Shown here: piece after piece, positions 47,165-55,253 of the stretch | How positions within the stretch are numbered: the first letter of the stretch is position 1 | How the letters are laid out: each line of letters begins with the position of its first letter | Assembly: GCF_024172095.1 (NCBI RefSeq) | Contig: NZ_JAMZDX010000001.1 | Coordinates: 462,001 to 526,000, forward strand | Direction: 5' to 3' | DNA length: 64,000 nt | Origin: Kitasatospora cinereorecta | GTDB lineage: Bacteria; Actinomycetota; Actinomycetes; Streptomycetales; Streptomycetaceae | The notes under the pieces: model-generated | Databases searched by the model: none | Told to the model about the DNA's origin: nothing | The model's input: the letters and a program-made list of their open reading frames with translations, nothing else | Position numbers and translations under genes: made by a program

Positions 47165-48535
47165 TCAGGGCGCGATGTTGTGGTTCACGTGGAAGAGGTT
47201 GCCCGGGTCGTACGCCCGCTTGGCCTCGACCAGCCGCCCGTAGTTGCCCGCGTAGTTGTCGGCGACCCGGTGCTGGTCGTCGACGCCCATGAAGTTGACG
47301 TACCCGCCGGCCGTGGAGTGCGGGGCCAGGGCCGCGTAGTAGTCCCGCACCCACGCCGTGCCGGCCTCGTTGCCCGCCGGATCCGGCCAGGCGCCGACGA
47401 TCACCGTCGCGAAGGTGGAGTCCCGGTACGCGAAGGCGGTGGCGTCCGGTGCGACCCGCTGGACGGCGCCGTCCAACGGGTACACGTGGCAGGTCGAGTG
47501 GACCGTCGGCACCTTGGGCCCGTGCTCCAGGTGGGCGGTGATGGCGTCGTCGGTCAACTCGGTCGAGAACAGGCCCTTCCAGTACTGGAACAGCCCCGGC
47601 GGCAGCAGCGCGTCGAACGCGCTCACCAGCGCCGGGTACGGCATCACCCCGACCGCCTCGGCGACCACCGGCGCCGCGTCCCGGAACGGCCGCACCGCCT
47701 CCGGGCCCTCCTCCGGCGGACCGGTCCAGCACGCCACCAGGATCCCCATCGTGTCGCCGTGCCGGTCGGCCGGGATGAACGGCAACGGCGGCGCGATCTG
47801 GAAGCCCGGGAAGACGGCCAGCTCCTCCGGCGCACTGCGGATCCCGTCCCGGTAGGTGCGCATCACGGCACCGATGTCGTCCAGCTCGTACAGGATCGGC
47901 CCCGCGTACACGTCCTTGACCGGGCTCAGCCGGAACTCGAACGAGGTCACCACGCCGAAGTTCCCGCTGCCGCCGCGCAGCGCCCAGAAGAGGTCGGGCT
48001 CGTGCGACTCGTCCACCACCAGCAGGCGGCCGTCGGCCGTCACCACGTCCGCCGAGACCAGGTTGTCGCAGGTCAGGCCCAACTTTCGGGACAGGTAGCC
48101 GAAGCCGCCGCCCAGCGTCAGACCCGCCACCCCGGTGGTGGAGATGATCCCGCCGGTCACCGCCAGCCCGAACGGATACGTCGCCGCGTTCAGGTCCGCC
48201 AGCGTTGCACCGCCGTCCACCCGGGCGGTCCGCGCGACCGGGTCCACCCGCACCCCGCGCATCGGCGACAGGTCCGCGACCACGCCGTCGTCGCAGGTGC
48301 CGTAGCCCGGCGCGCTGTGCGCACCGCCGCGCACCGCCAGGTCCAGCCCGTTCGCCCGGGCGTACCCGACCACCGCCAGTACGTCGCCCGCGTTCGCACA
48401 CCGCACCACCACGGACGGCTTGCGGTCGATCATCGCGTTGTACACCTTGCGGGCCTCGTCGTAGCCGGGCTCCCCGGCGGCCACCACGGCCCCGTGCACC
48501 TGGCCGGCCAGCTCCTCGACCGTCTGCCTGCTCAT
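47165..48535 (-). CDS. FAD-linked oxidase (BBE family, bicovalent flavin)
   Basis: A 456-residue flavoprotein of the berberine-bridge/PCMH family. FAD domain blocks are AVRGGAHSAPGYG with His73, and LTLGGGFGYLSRKLGLTCDN with Cys156, the two residues that link FAD covalently in bicovalent oxidases. A C-terminal BBE segment (GNYGRLVEAKRAYDPGNLFH) completes it. Such enzymes oxidise sugars, alkaloids or polyketide glycosides; the substrate is unknown. No signal peptide is evident from the ATG at 48535. Confidence 0.88.
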   Translation of the reverse strand: MSRQTVEELAGQVHGAVVAAGEPGYDEARKVYNAMIDRKPSVVVRCANAGDVLAVVGYARANGLDLAVRGGAHSAPGYGTCDDGVVADLSPMRGVRVDPVARTARVDGGATLADLNAATYPFGLAVTGGIISTTGVAGLTLGGGFGYLSRKLGLTCDNLVSADVVTADGRLLVVDESHEPDLFWALRGGSGNFGVVTSFEFRLSPVKDVYAGPILYELDDIGAVMRTYRDGIRSAPEELAVFPGFQIAPPLPFIPADRHGDTMGILVACWTGPPEEGPEAVRPFRDAAPVVAEAVGVMPYPALVSAFDALLPPGLFQYWKGLFSTELTDDAITAHLEHGPKVPTVHSTCHVYPLDGAVQRVAPDATAFAYRDSTFATVIVGAWPDPAGNEAGTAWVRDYYAALAPHSTAGGYVNFMGVDDQHRVADNYAGNYGRLVEAKRAYDPGNLFHVNHNIAP

Positions 48536-48690
48536 CACACCACTCCCGACTCCCGCGTCCGGACACCCTGACGGCGGCCGACGGGAACGGGGGCAGGCGA
48601 GGCCGACGCTTCCGTGGGCCTCTCTCGACGCTACGCCCGCCCCCGCGCACCGCCCACCGGGCGCGGTCCCGCCGGGAGCGGGCCCCATGG

Positions 48691-48729
48691 CAAAGGGCCG
48701 GGGCCGGGGGAGTCCCGGCACCGGCCCTT
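48691..48729 (-). terminator. Hairpin terminator of the ALF-repeat gene
   Basis: AAGGGCCGG and CCGGCCCTT arms enclose GCCGGG/CCCGGC, giving a long GC stem that begins 17 bases beyond the minus-strand stop at 48746. Confidence 0.75.
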
Positions 48730-48745
48730 GCGGGGTGGTGCTTCG

Positions 48746-50098
48746 TTACGCCTGCGTGCGGCGGCGGCCCGCGATCAGCGCGCCCGCGCCCAGGACGACG
48801 GCCGCGCCGCCGGCCGCGGCGAGGCCGCCGAGTGGGGCGTCGGTGCCGGTCGACGCCAGCCGGTCGGCGCCGGTGTCGGCGGTGGTCGCGACGGTGGTGG
48901 TGCCGGTGCCGGAGGTGCTCCCGTTGGCGGTGGTCTCGGACGCCGGGGTGACCGTGGTGCCGGAGGTGCCCTGCGCGCCGGTGCCGGCCCGGTCTGCCGC
49001 GGCCCGGTCCGCCGCGGCCTGGTCCTTCGCCCGGGCCTCGGCCAGTCCGGTGGTCAGGAACACCCGGAGCGACAGGGGAGTGTCGATGTCCAGCGCGGCG
49101 CCGGCCGCCTTCCGAACCTCGGGGCCACCGGTCGACATCGCCTGTGACACCCGCAGCAGGTCGTCCGAGAACCGCAGCTGCGGCAGCTTGTCGAGGAACG
49201 CGTCGACGTCCGCATCGGTGCCGTTCATCGCCTTGACGGCGGCGTCGTGCAGGATCCGGCCGATGCCCGGCTCACCGAGCACCCGCGCCACCTCGATCCG
49301 GTGGTCGTCGGCGATGATCTTCGGCAGCTCGACGGCGACGAAGCGCGCGATCTCCTCGTCCGAGGCGTTGAACGCCTTCTGGGCCGCCTCGCGCAGGTAC
49401 GCGCTGCTCCCCGGGGCCGACATCGCCTGAAGCAGCCGGATCCGGTTGTCGTCCGCGATGATCTTCGGCAGCTCGGCGGTCAGGAAGTGCTCGATCTCCG
49501 CGTCCGTACCGTTGAGCGCCTTCCGGGCGGCCTCGTGCAGGAAGCTGCTGTGCGACGGGTCGGCGATCAGCTGGGCCAGCCGGACGCGGTTGTCCTCGGC
49601 ACGCAGGCGCGGCAGCTCGACGGTGAGGAAACGCTCGACGTCAGCGGCGGTGCCGTCCAGCGCCTTGTTGGCCGCCTCGCGCACGGCCCGTCCGGTCGTC
49701 GGGTCGGCCAGCACCTTCAGCACCCGTACCTGGTTGTCCTCGGCGCGAGCCTTGAACTGTCCGACCGCCAGGAACTGCTTGCGGTCCTCCGCGGTACCGG
49801 CCAGCGCCTTGTCCGCCGCCTCGCGGACACCACGGCCGCTCTTCGGGTCGGCCAGGATCGCCTCGATCGCGGCACGGTTGGCCGCGTCCTGCTTCGCCGC
49901 CTCGTCAGCGGCCGGGTCGGCGGCGGGCTTCGTCTCAGGCTTGGTGTCGGGCTTGGTGTCCTGCTCGGCCGCAGCGGCGTCCGGCTGGGACTGCCCGGTG
50001 GGCAGGTCCGCGGCCATGGCCGGGGCGGCGCCGAAGGCGACCGGTGCGGTCACCGCGGCGACGAAAACGGCAGCGGCCAGCGAACGACGAATGTTCAC
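48746..50098 (-). CDS. Sortase-anchored ALF-repeat surface protein
   Basis: A 450-residue exported protein. A signal peptide (about 1-29, ending AMAA) is followed by an acidic Lys/Pro stretch. Then come six helical ALF repeats of about 40-48 residues (consensus DPxxGRxVREAAxKALxGTxxD...FL, about 65-335), a Thr/Gly-rich spacer and the sorting signal LASTG, hydrophobic segment and RRRTQA. LAxTG is the class E sortase motif of streptomycetes, so the protein should be wall-linked. The GTG at 50098 has GGGGGGA close upstream. ALF repeats occur in actinomycete surface and toxin proteins; the role here is unknown. Confidence 0.85.
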   Translation of the reverse strand: MNIRRSLAAAVFVAAVTAPVAFGAAPAMAADLPTGQSQPDAAAAEQDTKPDTKPETKPAADPAADEAAKQDAANRAAIEAILADPKSGRGVREAADKALAGTAEDRKQFLAVGQFKARAEDNQVRVLKVLADPTTGRAVREAANKALDGTAADVERFLTVELPRLRAEDNRVRLAQLIADPSHSSFLHEAARKALNGTDAEIEHFLTAELPKIIADDNRIRLLQAMSAPGSSAYLREAAQKAFNASDEEIARFVAVELPKIIADDHRIEVARVLGEPGIGRILHDAAVKAMNGTDADVDAFLDKLPQLRFSDDLLRVSQAMSTGGPEVRKAAGAALDIDTPLSLRVFLTTGLAEARAKDQAAADRAAADRAGTGAQGTSGTTVTPASETTANGSTSGTGTTTVATTADTGADRLASTGTDAPLGGLAAAGGAAVVLGAGALIAGRRRTQA

Positions 50099-50248
50099 AA
50101 ATCCCCCCGAAAAGATGTCCAGACATGGCACGGTCGGCGCGGAACCTCACACGCGACGGGCAAGTGTGATCGTATATCAACTGAACCGAACGCCGGCGAA
50201 CCGTCTTTCCCTCGACTTTGCCGGAACGAGGCATCAGGAGTCACAGCC

Positions 50249-50605
50249 ATGCCGCCGATTGCCACCCTGCACGCCGTCGTCCTCGACTGCGCGGACCCCG
50301 ACCAGCTGGCCGCCTTCTACCGGACCGTCACCGGTTGGGACGTCAGCTACCGCAGCGAGACGTTCGTCTTCATCGGCGAGGGCGCCACCCGGATCGGCTT
50401 CCAGCGGATCGGCGGCTACCGCCGCCCCGACTGGCCGGGCGGCAACCCCCGAGCCCACCTCGACTTCACCGTTCCCGACCTCGACACCGGCATCGCCGAC
50501 CTCCTCGCCGCCGGCGCCACCCTCCCCGCCGACCAGCCGGGCAACGCCGCCTGGACCGTCCTCCTCGACCCCGCGGGCCATCCCCTCTGCCTCACCACCA
50601 CCTGA
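50249..50605 (+). CDS. VOC (glyoxalase-like) protein
   Basis: A 118-residue single VOC domain: LHAVVLDCADPDQLAAFYRT at the start, a HLDFTVPD strand, and LLDPAGHPLCLT at the end. This subtype (Glyoxalase_6-like) is common and functionally diverse. CAGGAG lies nine bases before the ATG at 50249. It is divergent from the ALF-repeat gene. Confidence 0.85.
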   Translation: MPPIATLHAVVLDCADPDQLAAFYRTVTGWDVSYRSETFVFIGEGATRIGFQRIGGYRRPDWPGGNPRAHLDFTVPDLDTGIADLLAAGATLPADQPGNAAWTVLLDPAGHPLCLTTT

Positions 50606-50695
50606 CCCCCCGCCACCGCTTCTCCTTCTCAGGGGCACGGCAAGCCACCTACTGCCCGCACCCGTCGGTCCTTCCCGAGCCACCGCTTCTCTTCA

Positions 50696-50862
50696 GGGGC
50701 GCGGGGAACTGCGCGACAAACCACCCGCTGCCCGCAGTCGCCGTTCGTCCCGAGCCCCAATCCCGGGGTCGGCGCACCAACGCCAGGCACCCATTCCCGT
50801 GGTCGGCCTCGCAGTTCCCCGAGCCCCTGGTGGTGTGTCGGCCTCGCAGTTCCCCGAGCCCC
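50696..50862. repeat. Three dispersed repeats between VOC and HAD genes
   Basis: A forward copy with CGCG arms is at 50696-50715. Two inverted copies with CTCG/CGAG arms are at 50808-50827 and 50843-50862, the latter ending four bases before the HAD gene stop. They fill the 260-base convergent gap and probably terminate both transcripts. Confidence 0.8.
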
Positions 50863-50865
50863 TGG

Positions 50866-51525
50866 CTAGCAGTGCGCCAGCGAAACCGTCAGCACCCCCT
50901 CCGCCCCCGCGGTGACCGTGACGCCGGTGAGGTCGGGCACGTGGTGGGTCGGGCCGTGGGCGGCGGCGCGGGGGCCGATGCCGAGCACTCGCATGCCGGC
51001 GGCCAGCCCTGCGGCGATCCCCGCCTGGGAGTCCTCCAGGACGAGGCAGTCGGCGGGGTCGATCCCGAGTTCGGCGGCGGCCTTGAGGAAGCCCTCGGGG
51101 TCGGGCTTGCCGGCGCCGACGCTCTCGGCGGTGACGAGCAGCGGGGGGAGGGGCAGCCCGGCGGCGTCCATGCGGACGCGGGCGAGGGCGTGGTCGGCGG
51201 AGGTGACCAGGGCGTGGGGGAGTCCGTCGAGCTGTCGCAGGAAGGCGGCCGCGCCGCCGACGGGCACGACGCCGTCGGTGTCGGCGGTTTCCTCGGTGAG
51301 CATGTCGCGGTTCTCGGCGAGGTTCTGTTCCATGGGCCGGTCCGGGAGCAGCAGCGCCATGCTGAGGTGGCCCTGGCGTCCGTGGACGATGTGCATGACG
51401 GCGTCGCCGTCGAGTCCGTGCCGGTCGGCCCAGCGGCGCCAGCAGCGTTCGACCACGGCGTCGGAGTTGACCAGGGTGCCGTCCATGTCGAGGAGCAGCG
51501 CGCGGACGGTCAGCGTGGTGGGCAT
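50866..51525 (-). CDS. HAD-family sugar-phosphatase-like hydrolase
   Basis: A 219-residue HAD hydrolase with motif I LLLDMDGTLVNSD (both nucleophile and acid Asp), motif II VTSAD, Lys in GAGKPDPEGF and motif IV VLEDSQAG. The cap sequence resembles DOG/glycerol-3-phosphate-type phosphatases, so a small phosphorylated sugar or polyol is the likely substrate. AGGAG lies eight bases before the ATG. Confidence 0.88.
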   Translation of the reverse strand: MPTTLTVRALLLDMDGTLVNSDAVVERCWRRWADRHGLDGDAVMHIVHGRQGHLSMALLLPDRPMEQNLAENRDMLTEETADTDGVVPVGGAAAFLRQLDGLPHALVTSADHALARVRMDAAGLPLPPLLVTAESVGAGKPDPEGFLKAAAELGIDPADCLVLEDSQAGIAAGLAAGMRVLGIGPRAAAHGPTHHVPDLTGVTVTAGAEGVLTVSLAHC

Positions 51526-51589
51526 GCGGGTGCTCCTTGGGCGACGACAGCAGCGTTTGTTCCCCAAGGATACAAAACTCAAAAAACTG

Positions 51590-52039
51590 CTACGGGGCGA
51601 GCAGATGGGCGTTGACTGCCCGTGCGGCCTCCGCCAGCTCGGGCAGTTCGACGACCTCGATGCCGGCGGCCTCCAGCAGGGCGGTGCCCTGGCAGGCGGC
51701 GACGAAGAGGTCGGGCTCGCGCCAGGCGACCACCACGCGCGGGATGCCGGCGGCGATGATCAGCCGGGCGCAGGGGACCGGGCGGGAGGCCCGCTCGCCG
51801 CAGGGTTCGAGCGAGCTGTAGACGGTGGCGGTGCGCAGTCGCGGGTCGTCGGCGGGGAGCTTGGCGAGGGCGGCTTCCTCGGCGTGGTTTTGGGGGTCGA
51901 GCTCCCGGCTGTAGCCCTCGCTGAGGACCTCGCCGTCGGCGCCGACGATCACCGCGCCGACCGAGAAGGCGGTCTCGGAGGGCGGGCAGAGCCGGGAGAG
52001 TTCCACCGCGCGGGTGAGGAAACCCAGGTCATCGGTCAC
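51590..52039 (-). CDS. RibD-like pyrimidine deaminase (stand-alone)
   Basis: A 149-residue zinc deaminase of the CMP/dCMP superfamily: NHAEEAALAKL carries the zinc His and catalytic Glu, and SLEPCGERASRPVPCARLI the two zinc Cys. It matches the N-terminal half of RibD, which deaminates the pyrimidine ring in riboflavin synthesis. Its GTG overlaps the TGA of the reductase gene as GTGA. Confidence 0.87.
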   Translation of the reverse strand: MTDDLGFLTRAVELSRLCPPSETAFSVGAVIVGADGEVLSEGYSRELDPQNHAEEAALAKLPADDPRLRTATVYSSLEPCGERASRPVPCARLIIAAGIPRVVVAWREPDLFVAACQGTALLEAAGIEVVELPELAEAARAVNAHLLAP

Positions 52040-52719
52040 GGGGTGGACTCCTTCGGGGCGTAACGGAGCAGGACGACGTCCCCCACCGTACGTGCCTCCA
52101 GCAGGCGCATCCGCCGCCGCGGACCGCCGGGGTAGGCGGCGGGGCCGAGGAAGCGGGGTGCGTCGGGCTGGCCGACGAGCAGCGGGGCGACGGCGAGCTG
52201 CAGTTCGTCGGCGAGGCCCTGGGCGAGGAACTGGGTGTGGACGCTGCCGCCGCCCTCGACCATCAGCCGGGTGACGCCGCGGGCGCCGAGGTCGTCGAGT
52301 ACCGCGCCGAGGACGACCTCGTGGCCGACCGCGACCACGTCGGCGAGGCCGGACAGGTCGGCGCGGAGCGCGGGGGCGGCGGCGTCGGTGGTGTAGGCGA
52401 CCTTGTCACCGCCGGTGTGCCAGAAGGCGAGGTCGGCGGGGAGGGCGCCGCGGGCGCTGAGGGTCACCTTGAGCGGGTACGCGGGCTTGCCGGCGGCGGT
52501 GCGGGCGGCCCGCCGGTCCGCGGAGTTGACCAGCAGTCGGGGGTTGTCGCGGCGCAGGGTGTTGCCGCCGACCAGGATGGCGTCGCAGCCGGCGCGCAGC
52601 TCGTCGACGCGGTCGAAGTCCTCGGCGTTGGAGAGCAGGAGCCGTTCGGGGGAGGCGTCGTCCAGGTGGCCGTCGAGCGAGACGGCGGCGCTGAGCAGGA
52701 CGTACGGGCGGGTGGGCAC
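52036..52719 (-). CDS. RibD-like pyrimidine reductase (stand-alone)
   Basis: A 227-residue NADPH reductase equal to the C-terminal half of RibD: YVLLSAAVSLDGHLDD at the start, GGNTLRRDNPRLLV for the substrate and MVEGGGSVHTQFL near the end. It is immediately upstream of, and coupled to, the deaminase gene. The GTG at 52719 is in the frame GTGCCCACCCG; GAAGGAGCC precedes it. Together the two may act in riboflavin or a related flavin-like pathway. Confidence 0.88.
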   Translation of the reverse strand: MPTRPYVLLSAAVSLDGHLDDASPERLLLSNAEDFDRVDELRAGCDAILVGGNTLRRDNPRLLVNSADRRAARTAAGKPAYPLKVTLSARGALPADLAFWHTGGDKVAYTTDAAAPALRADLSGLADVVAVGHEVVLGAVLDDLGARGVTRLMVEGGGSVHTQFLAQGLADELQLAVAPLLVGQPDAPRFLGPAAYPGGPRRRMRLLEARTVGDVVLLRYAPKESTP

Positions 52720-52819
52720 GGGCTGGGCTCCTTCGTCGGCGACTCGCCGTCCACGGTACGGCCCGCGGAGCGGGGGTCCGCCCCGCGGGCCGCCCCTGCG
52801 CGCCCCTGCGCAGAAGGGC

Positions 52820-53404
52820 CTACGCCGGGCGGGGCGGCAGTGGCAGCGGGAGCGCGGGCAGGCCGTCGATGCTGGTGCCCACGTACTCCTTGCCCTCGCA
52901 GTAGGTGCCGAACTCCTCGTCGGTCTTGCGGTCGAAGTACTGCACGTGCAGGTCCCGGTCGGCGCGGTAGTCCATCAGCGGTACGGCGAACCCGCAGGAG
53001 TCGCTGACCCGTTCGGCGTGGACCAGCACGATCGCGCGCAGCGCCGACCCGTCCGCGGCCGGGTCGAAGTGGCCGAGCAGCTCGGCGAAGCGCGGGTCGT
53101 CGCGGAAGACGGGCTCGCCCCGGCCGTGCACCCGCACCACGGTGGGTGGACCGTCGAAGGCGCACCACATCAGGGTGATCCGGCCGTTCTCCCGCAGGTG
53201 GGCGATGGTCTCGGCGGTGGAGCCGCCGAAGTCCAGGTAGGCGACGGTCAGTTCGTCGAGCACCGCGAGGGTCCCGGAGCGGCCCTTGGGGGAGACGTTG
53301 ACGTGCCCGTCCGCGTCGAGCGGCGCGGTGGCGACGAAGTAGACGGGCTGGTTCTCGATGAAGGTCCGCAGGCGGCCGTCGATCCGCTCATATCTCTTTC
53401 CCAT
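52820..53404 (-). CDS. Pyridoxamine-5'-phosphate-oxidase-fold protein
   Basis: A 194-residue split-barrel flavin-type protein (FIENQPVYFVATAPLDADGHVNVSPKG at the N-terminal barrel, then YLDFGGSTAETIAHLRENGR). Members bind FMN, F420 or haem; the cofactor here cannot be told. The ATG at 53404 is preceded six bases upstream by TACGAT, so it is probably leaderless. It faces a methyltransferase gene over a 74-base gap with a palindrome. Confidence 0.8.
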   Translation of the reverse strand: MGKRYERIDGRLRTFIENQPVYFVATAPLDADGHVNVSPKGRSGTLAVLDELTVAYLDFGGSTAETIAHLRENGRITLMWCAFDGPPTVVRVHGRGEPVFRDDPRFAELLGHFDPAADGSALRAIVLVHAERVSDSCGFAVPLMDYRADRDLHVQYFDRKTDEEFGTYCEGKEYVGTSIDGLPALPLPLPPRPA

Positions 53405-53410
53405 ACGGCG

Positions 53411-53470
53411 ATCGTACGCCGTCTCGCCAGGCAAGACCATATTTCTCGACTGTCGAGACGCGCGTACGAT
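53411..53470. promoter_or_regulatory. Back-to-back leaderless promoters with a palindrome between
   Basis: TACGAT on the minus strand (53411-53416) ends six bases before the oxidase-fold ATG. TACGAT on the plus strand (53465-53470) ends eight bases before the methyltransferase ATG. TCTCGAC-T-GTCGAGA (53444-53458) is a perfect 7-1-7 palindrome in the -35 zone of the plus promoter. Confidence 0.55.
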
Positions 53471-53478
53471 CGCCGGAC

Positions 53479-54291
53479 ATGACGGACCATCGCATCCCCT
53501 ACACCCACGGCCACCAGGAGTCGGTGCTGCGTTCCCACCGCTCCCGCACCGCGGCCAACTCCGCCGCCTACCTGCTGCCCGAACTCCGGCCCGGACAGGC
53601 GGTGCTGGACGTGGGCTGCGGGCCCGGCACGATCACCGCCGACCTCGCCGACCTGGTCGGCCCGAGCGGCCGGGTGATCGGCGTGGACAGCTCCGCCGAG
53701 GTGCTCGCCGAAGCCCGTGCGCACGCCGCCGAACGGGGCGCAGCCAACCTCGCTTTCGAGGTCGCCGACGTCTACCGGCTGCCCTACGGGGACGGCGAGT
53801 TCGACGTGGTCCACGCCCACCAGGTGCTGCAGCACCTCGCCGACCCGGTGGCCGCGCTGCGCGAACTGCGCCGGGTCACCGCGCCGGGCGGGGTGGTCGC
53901 GGTCCGCGACGCCGACTACGCCGCGATGGCCTGGTACCCGCAGCCGCCCGAGCTGGACGAGTGGCTGGCCCTCTACCGCCGGATCGCCCGCGCCAACGGC
54001 GGCGAGCCCGATGCCGGGCGCCGGCTGCTCGCCTGGGCCCGCGCGGCCGGCCTCACCGACGCCGTCGCCACCACCGCCACCTGGACCTTCGCCACCCCCG
54101 AGCAGTGCGCCTGGTGGGCCGGGATGTGGGCCGACCGCACCCTCGGCTCGGCCACCGCCGCCACCGCCCTCGCCCACGGCTTCGCCACCGCGGCCGACCT
54201 GGCGCGGATCGCGGACGCCTGGCGCGCGTGGGCCACCGCCCCCGACGCCTGGTTCGCCGTCCTGCACGGCGAACTGCTGGCCCGGGTCTGA
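53479..54291 (+). CDS. SAM-dependent methyltransferase
   Basis: A 270-residue class I methyltransferase. The SAM-binding motif I is VLDVGCGPGTITADLA (about 41-56), followed by IGVDSSAEVL and FDVVHAHQVLQHL. The C-terminal part (about 170-270) resembles UbiE/MenG-type small-molecule enzymes. The substrate is unknown. A -10 box eight bases before the ATG suggests leaderless translation. Confidence 0.88.
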   Translation: MTDHRIPYTHGHQESVLRSHRSRTAANSAAYLLPELRPGQAVLDVGCGPGTITADLADLVGPSGRVIGVDSSAEVLAEARAHAAERGAANLAFEVADVYRLPYGDGEFDVVHAHQVLQHLADPVAALRELRRVTAPGGVVAVRDADYAAMAWYPQPPELDEWLALYRRIARANGGEPDAGRRLLAWARAAGLTDAVATTATWTFATPEQCAWWAGMWADRTLGSATAATALAHGFATAADLARIADAWRAWATAPDAWFAVLHGELLARV

Positions 54292-54297
54292 ACGGCG

Positions 54298-54345
54298 TCC
54301 GAAACCGGTGTTGTCCGAGACCGGCGTTACCCGAGACCGGCGCTT
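54298..54345. repeat. Three tandem copies of a 16-bp unit
   Basis: Copies at 54298-54313, 54314-54329 and 54330-54345 share the consensus TCCGAGACCGGCGTTA, just after the methyltransferase stop. Confidence 0.85.
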
Positions 54346-54460
54346 TCCCGCCGGCGTTTGACGAGCCGTTAACCCGCCCTGCACGCGCCGGAAGCACAGC
54401 AGTCGTACGGTCGTACCCCAGGTCGGCAGCCCGGCCCGCCCCCCACCGGGCCGGGCTCGC

Positions 54461-54466
54461 TACCGT
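54461..54466 (+). promoter_or_regulatory. -10 box for leaderless transcription of the 50-aa gene
   Basis: TACCGT ends six bases before the GTG at 54473. Confidence 0.45.
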
Positions 54467-54472
54467 GGAGCC

Positions 54473-54625
54473 GTGGAGACCTTTCGGGTGATGCGCCAGG
54501 ACGACAACGGCAACCGCTTCCTGGTGGCCGCGGGCCTCGACCGCGCCGCCGCCGAGGCCCTGGCGGCCGAGTACGAGGCCCGCGGCCACAAGCAGCTGTA
54601 CTGGGTGGAGCGCGAGGCGCAATAG
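54473..54625 (+). CDS. Small SPOR-like protein
   Basis: A 50-residue protein (start VETFRVMRQDD, end YWVEREAQ) read directly from 54473. The pattern RVMRQDDNGNRFLVA, then an Ala/Glu helix and HKQLYWVE, resembles the short SPOR-domain-like proteins of streptomycetes. It is too short for length-filtered calls. A -10 box six bases before the GTG indicates leaderless expression. Its TAG stop is part of the -10 box of the next gene. Confidence 0.7.
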   Translation: METFRVMRQDDNGNRFLVAAGLDRAAAEALAAEYEARGHKQLYWVEREAQ

Positions 54626-54628
54626 GCT
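54623..54628 (+). promoter_or_regulatory. -10 box of the Nudix gene, overlapping the previous stop
   Basis: TAGGCT begins with the TAG stop of the 50-aa gene and ends seven bases before the Nudix ATG at 54636, suggesting leaderless transcription. Confidence 0.5.
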
Positions 54629-54635
54629 CGGCCGC

Positions 54636-55031
54636 ATGGAGAACCGGATCGTGGTCGGCGCCGCCCTCATCCACCGTGGCCGGGTGCTGGCGGCCCGTCG
54701 CAAGGCGCCGTCCGAGGTGGCCGGCTTCTGGGAGTTCCCGGGCGGCAAGACCGAGCCGGGGGAGACCGAGGAGCAGGCGCTGGAGCGCGAGCTGCAGGAG
54801 GAACTCGGCGTCCGCGCCCGCGCCCTGCGGCCGCTGCCCGGCCGGTGGCCGGTCCGCCCCGGCCTGGAACTGCGGATCTGGGCCGCCGAGCTGGTCTCCG
54901 GCGAGCCCGAGCCGCTCCAGGACCACTCCGAACTGCGCTGGCTGGGCCCGGACGAGCTCGACGCCGTCGACTGGCTCGCCCACGACCGCGAGGCCCTCCC
55001 GCACGTGGCGGAACTCCTCCGCGCACCCTGA
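54636..55031 (+). CDS. Nudix hydrolase, MutT type
   Basis: A 131-residue Nudix protein. The Nudix box begins GGKTEPGETEEQALEREL and continues QEELGV (about 36-58), with all the metal-binding Glu residues. The length and WEFPGGK context match MutT-type 8-oxo-dGTP diphosphatases, which clean the nucleotide pool. Other NTP or ADP-sugar substrates are possible. Confidence 0.88.
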   Translation: MENRIVVGAALIHRGRVLAARRKAPSEVAGFWEFPGGKTEPGETEEQALERELQEELGVRARALRPLPGRWPVRPGLELRIWAAELVSGEPEPLQDHSELRWLGPDELDAVDWLAHDREALPHVAELLRAP

Positions 55032-55253
55032 CCACTCCGCGCACCCGGGCCGTGCTCGCCCCGACGGGCCCGCGGCTCCGTACGCCGAACGGGAAGACGA
55101 CCCGGATGCCGGGATAGTGCCGCCTTCATCGGGGTATGTCACTTTTCGGCAGTATTCGTCACCATCGGTGAGCCCGGGCGGCGTCGCCGGACGGAGCTGC
55201 CCGCACCCGGCGGCCCGTCGCGGTGCGCGGTCCGACGGCCGGAGGCCCGGTAG

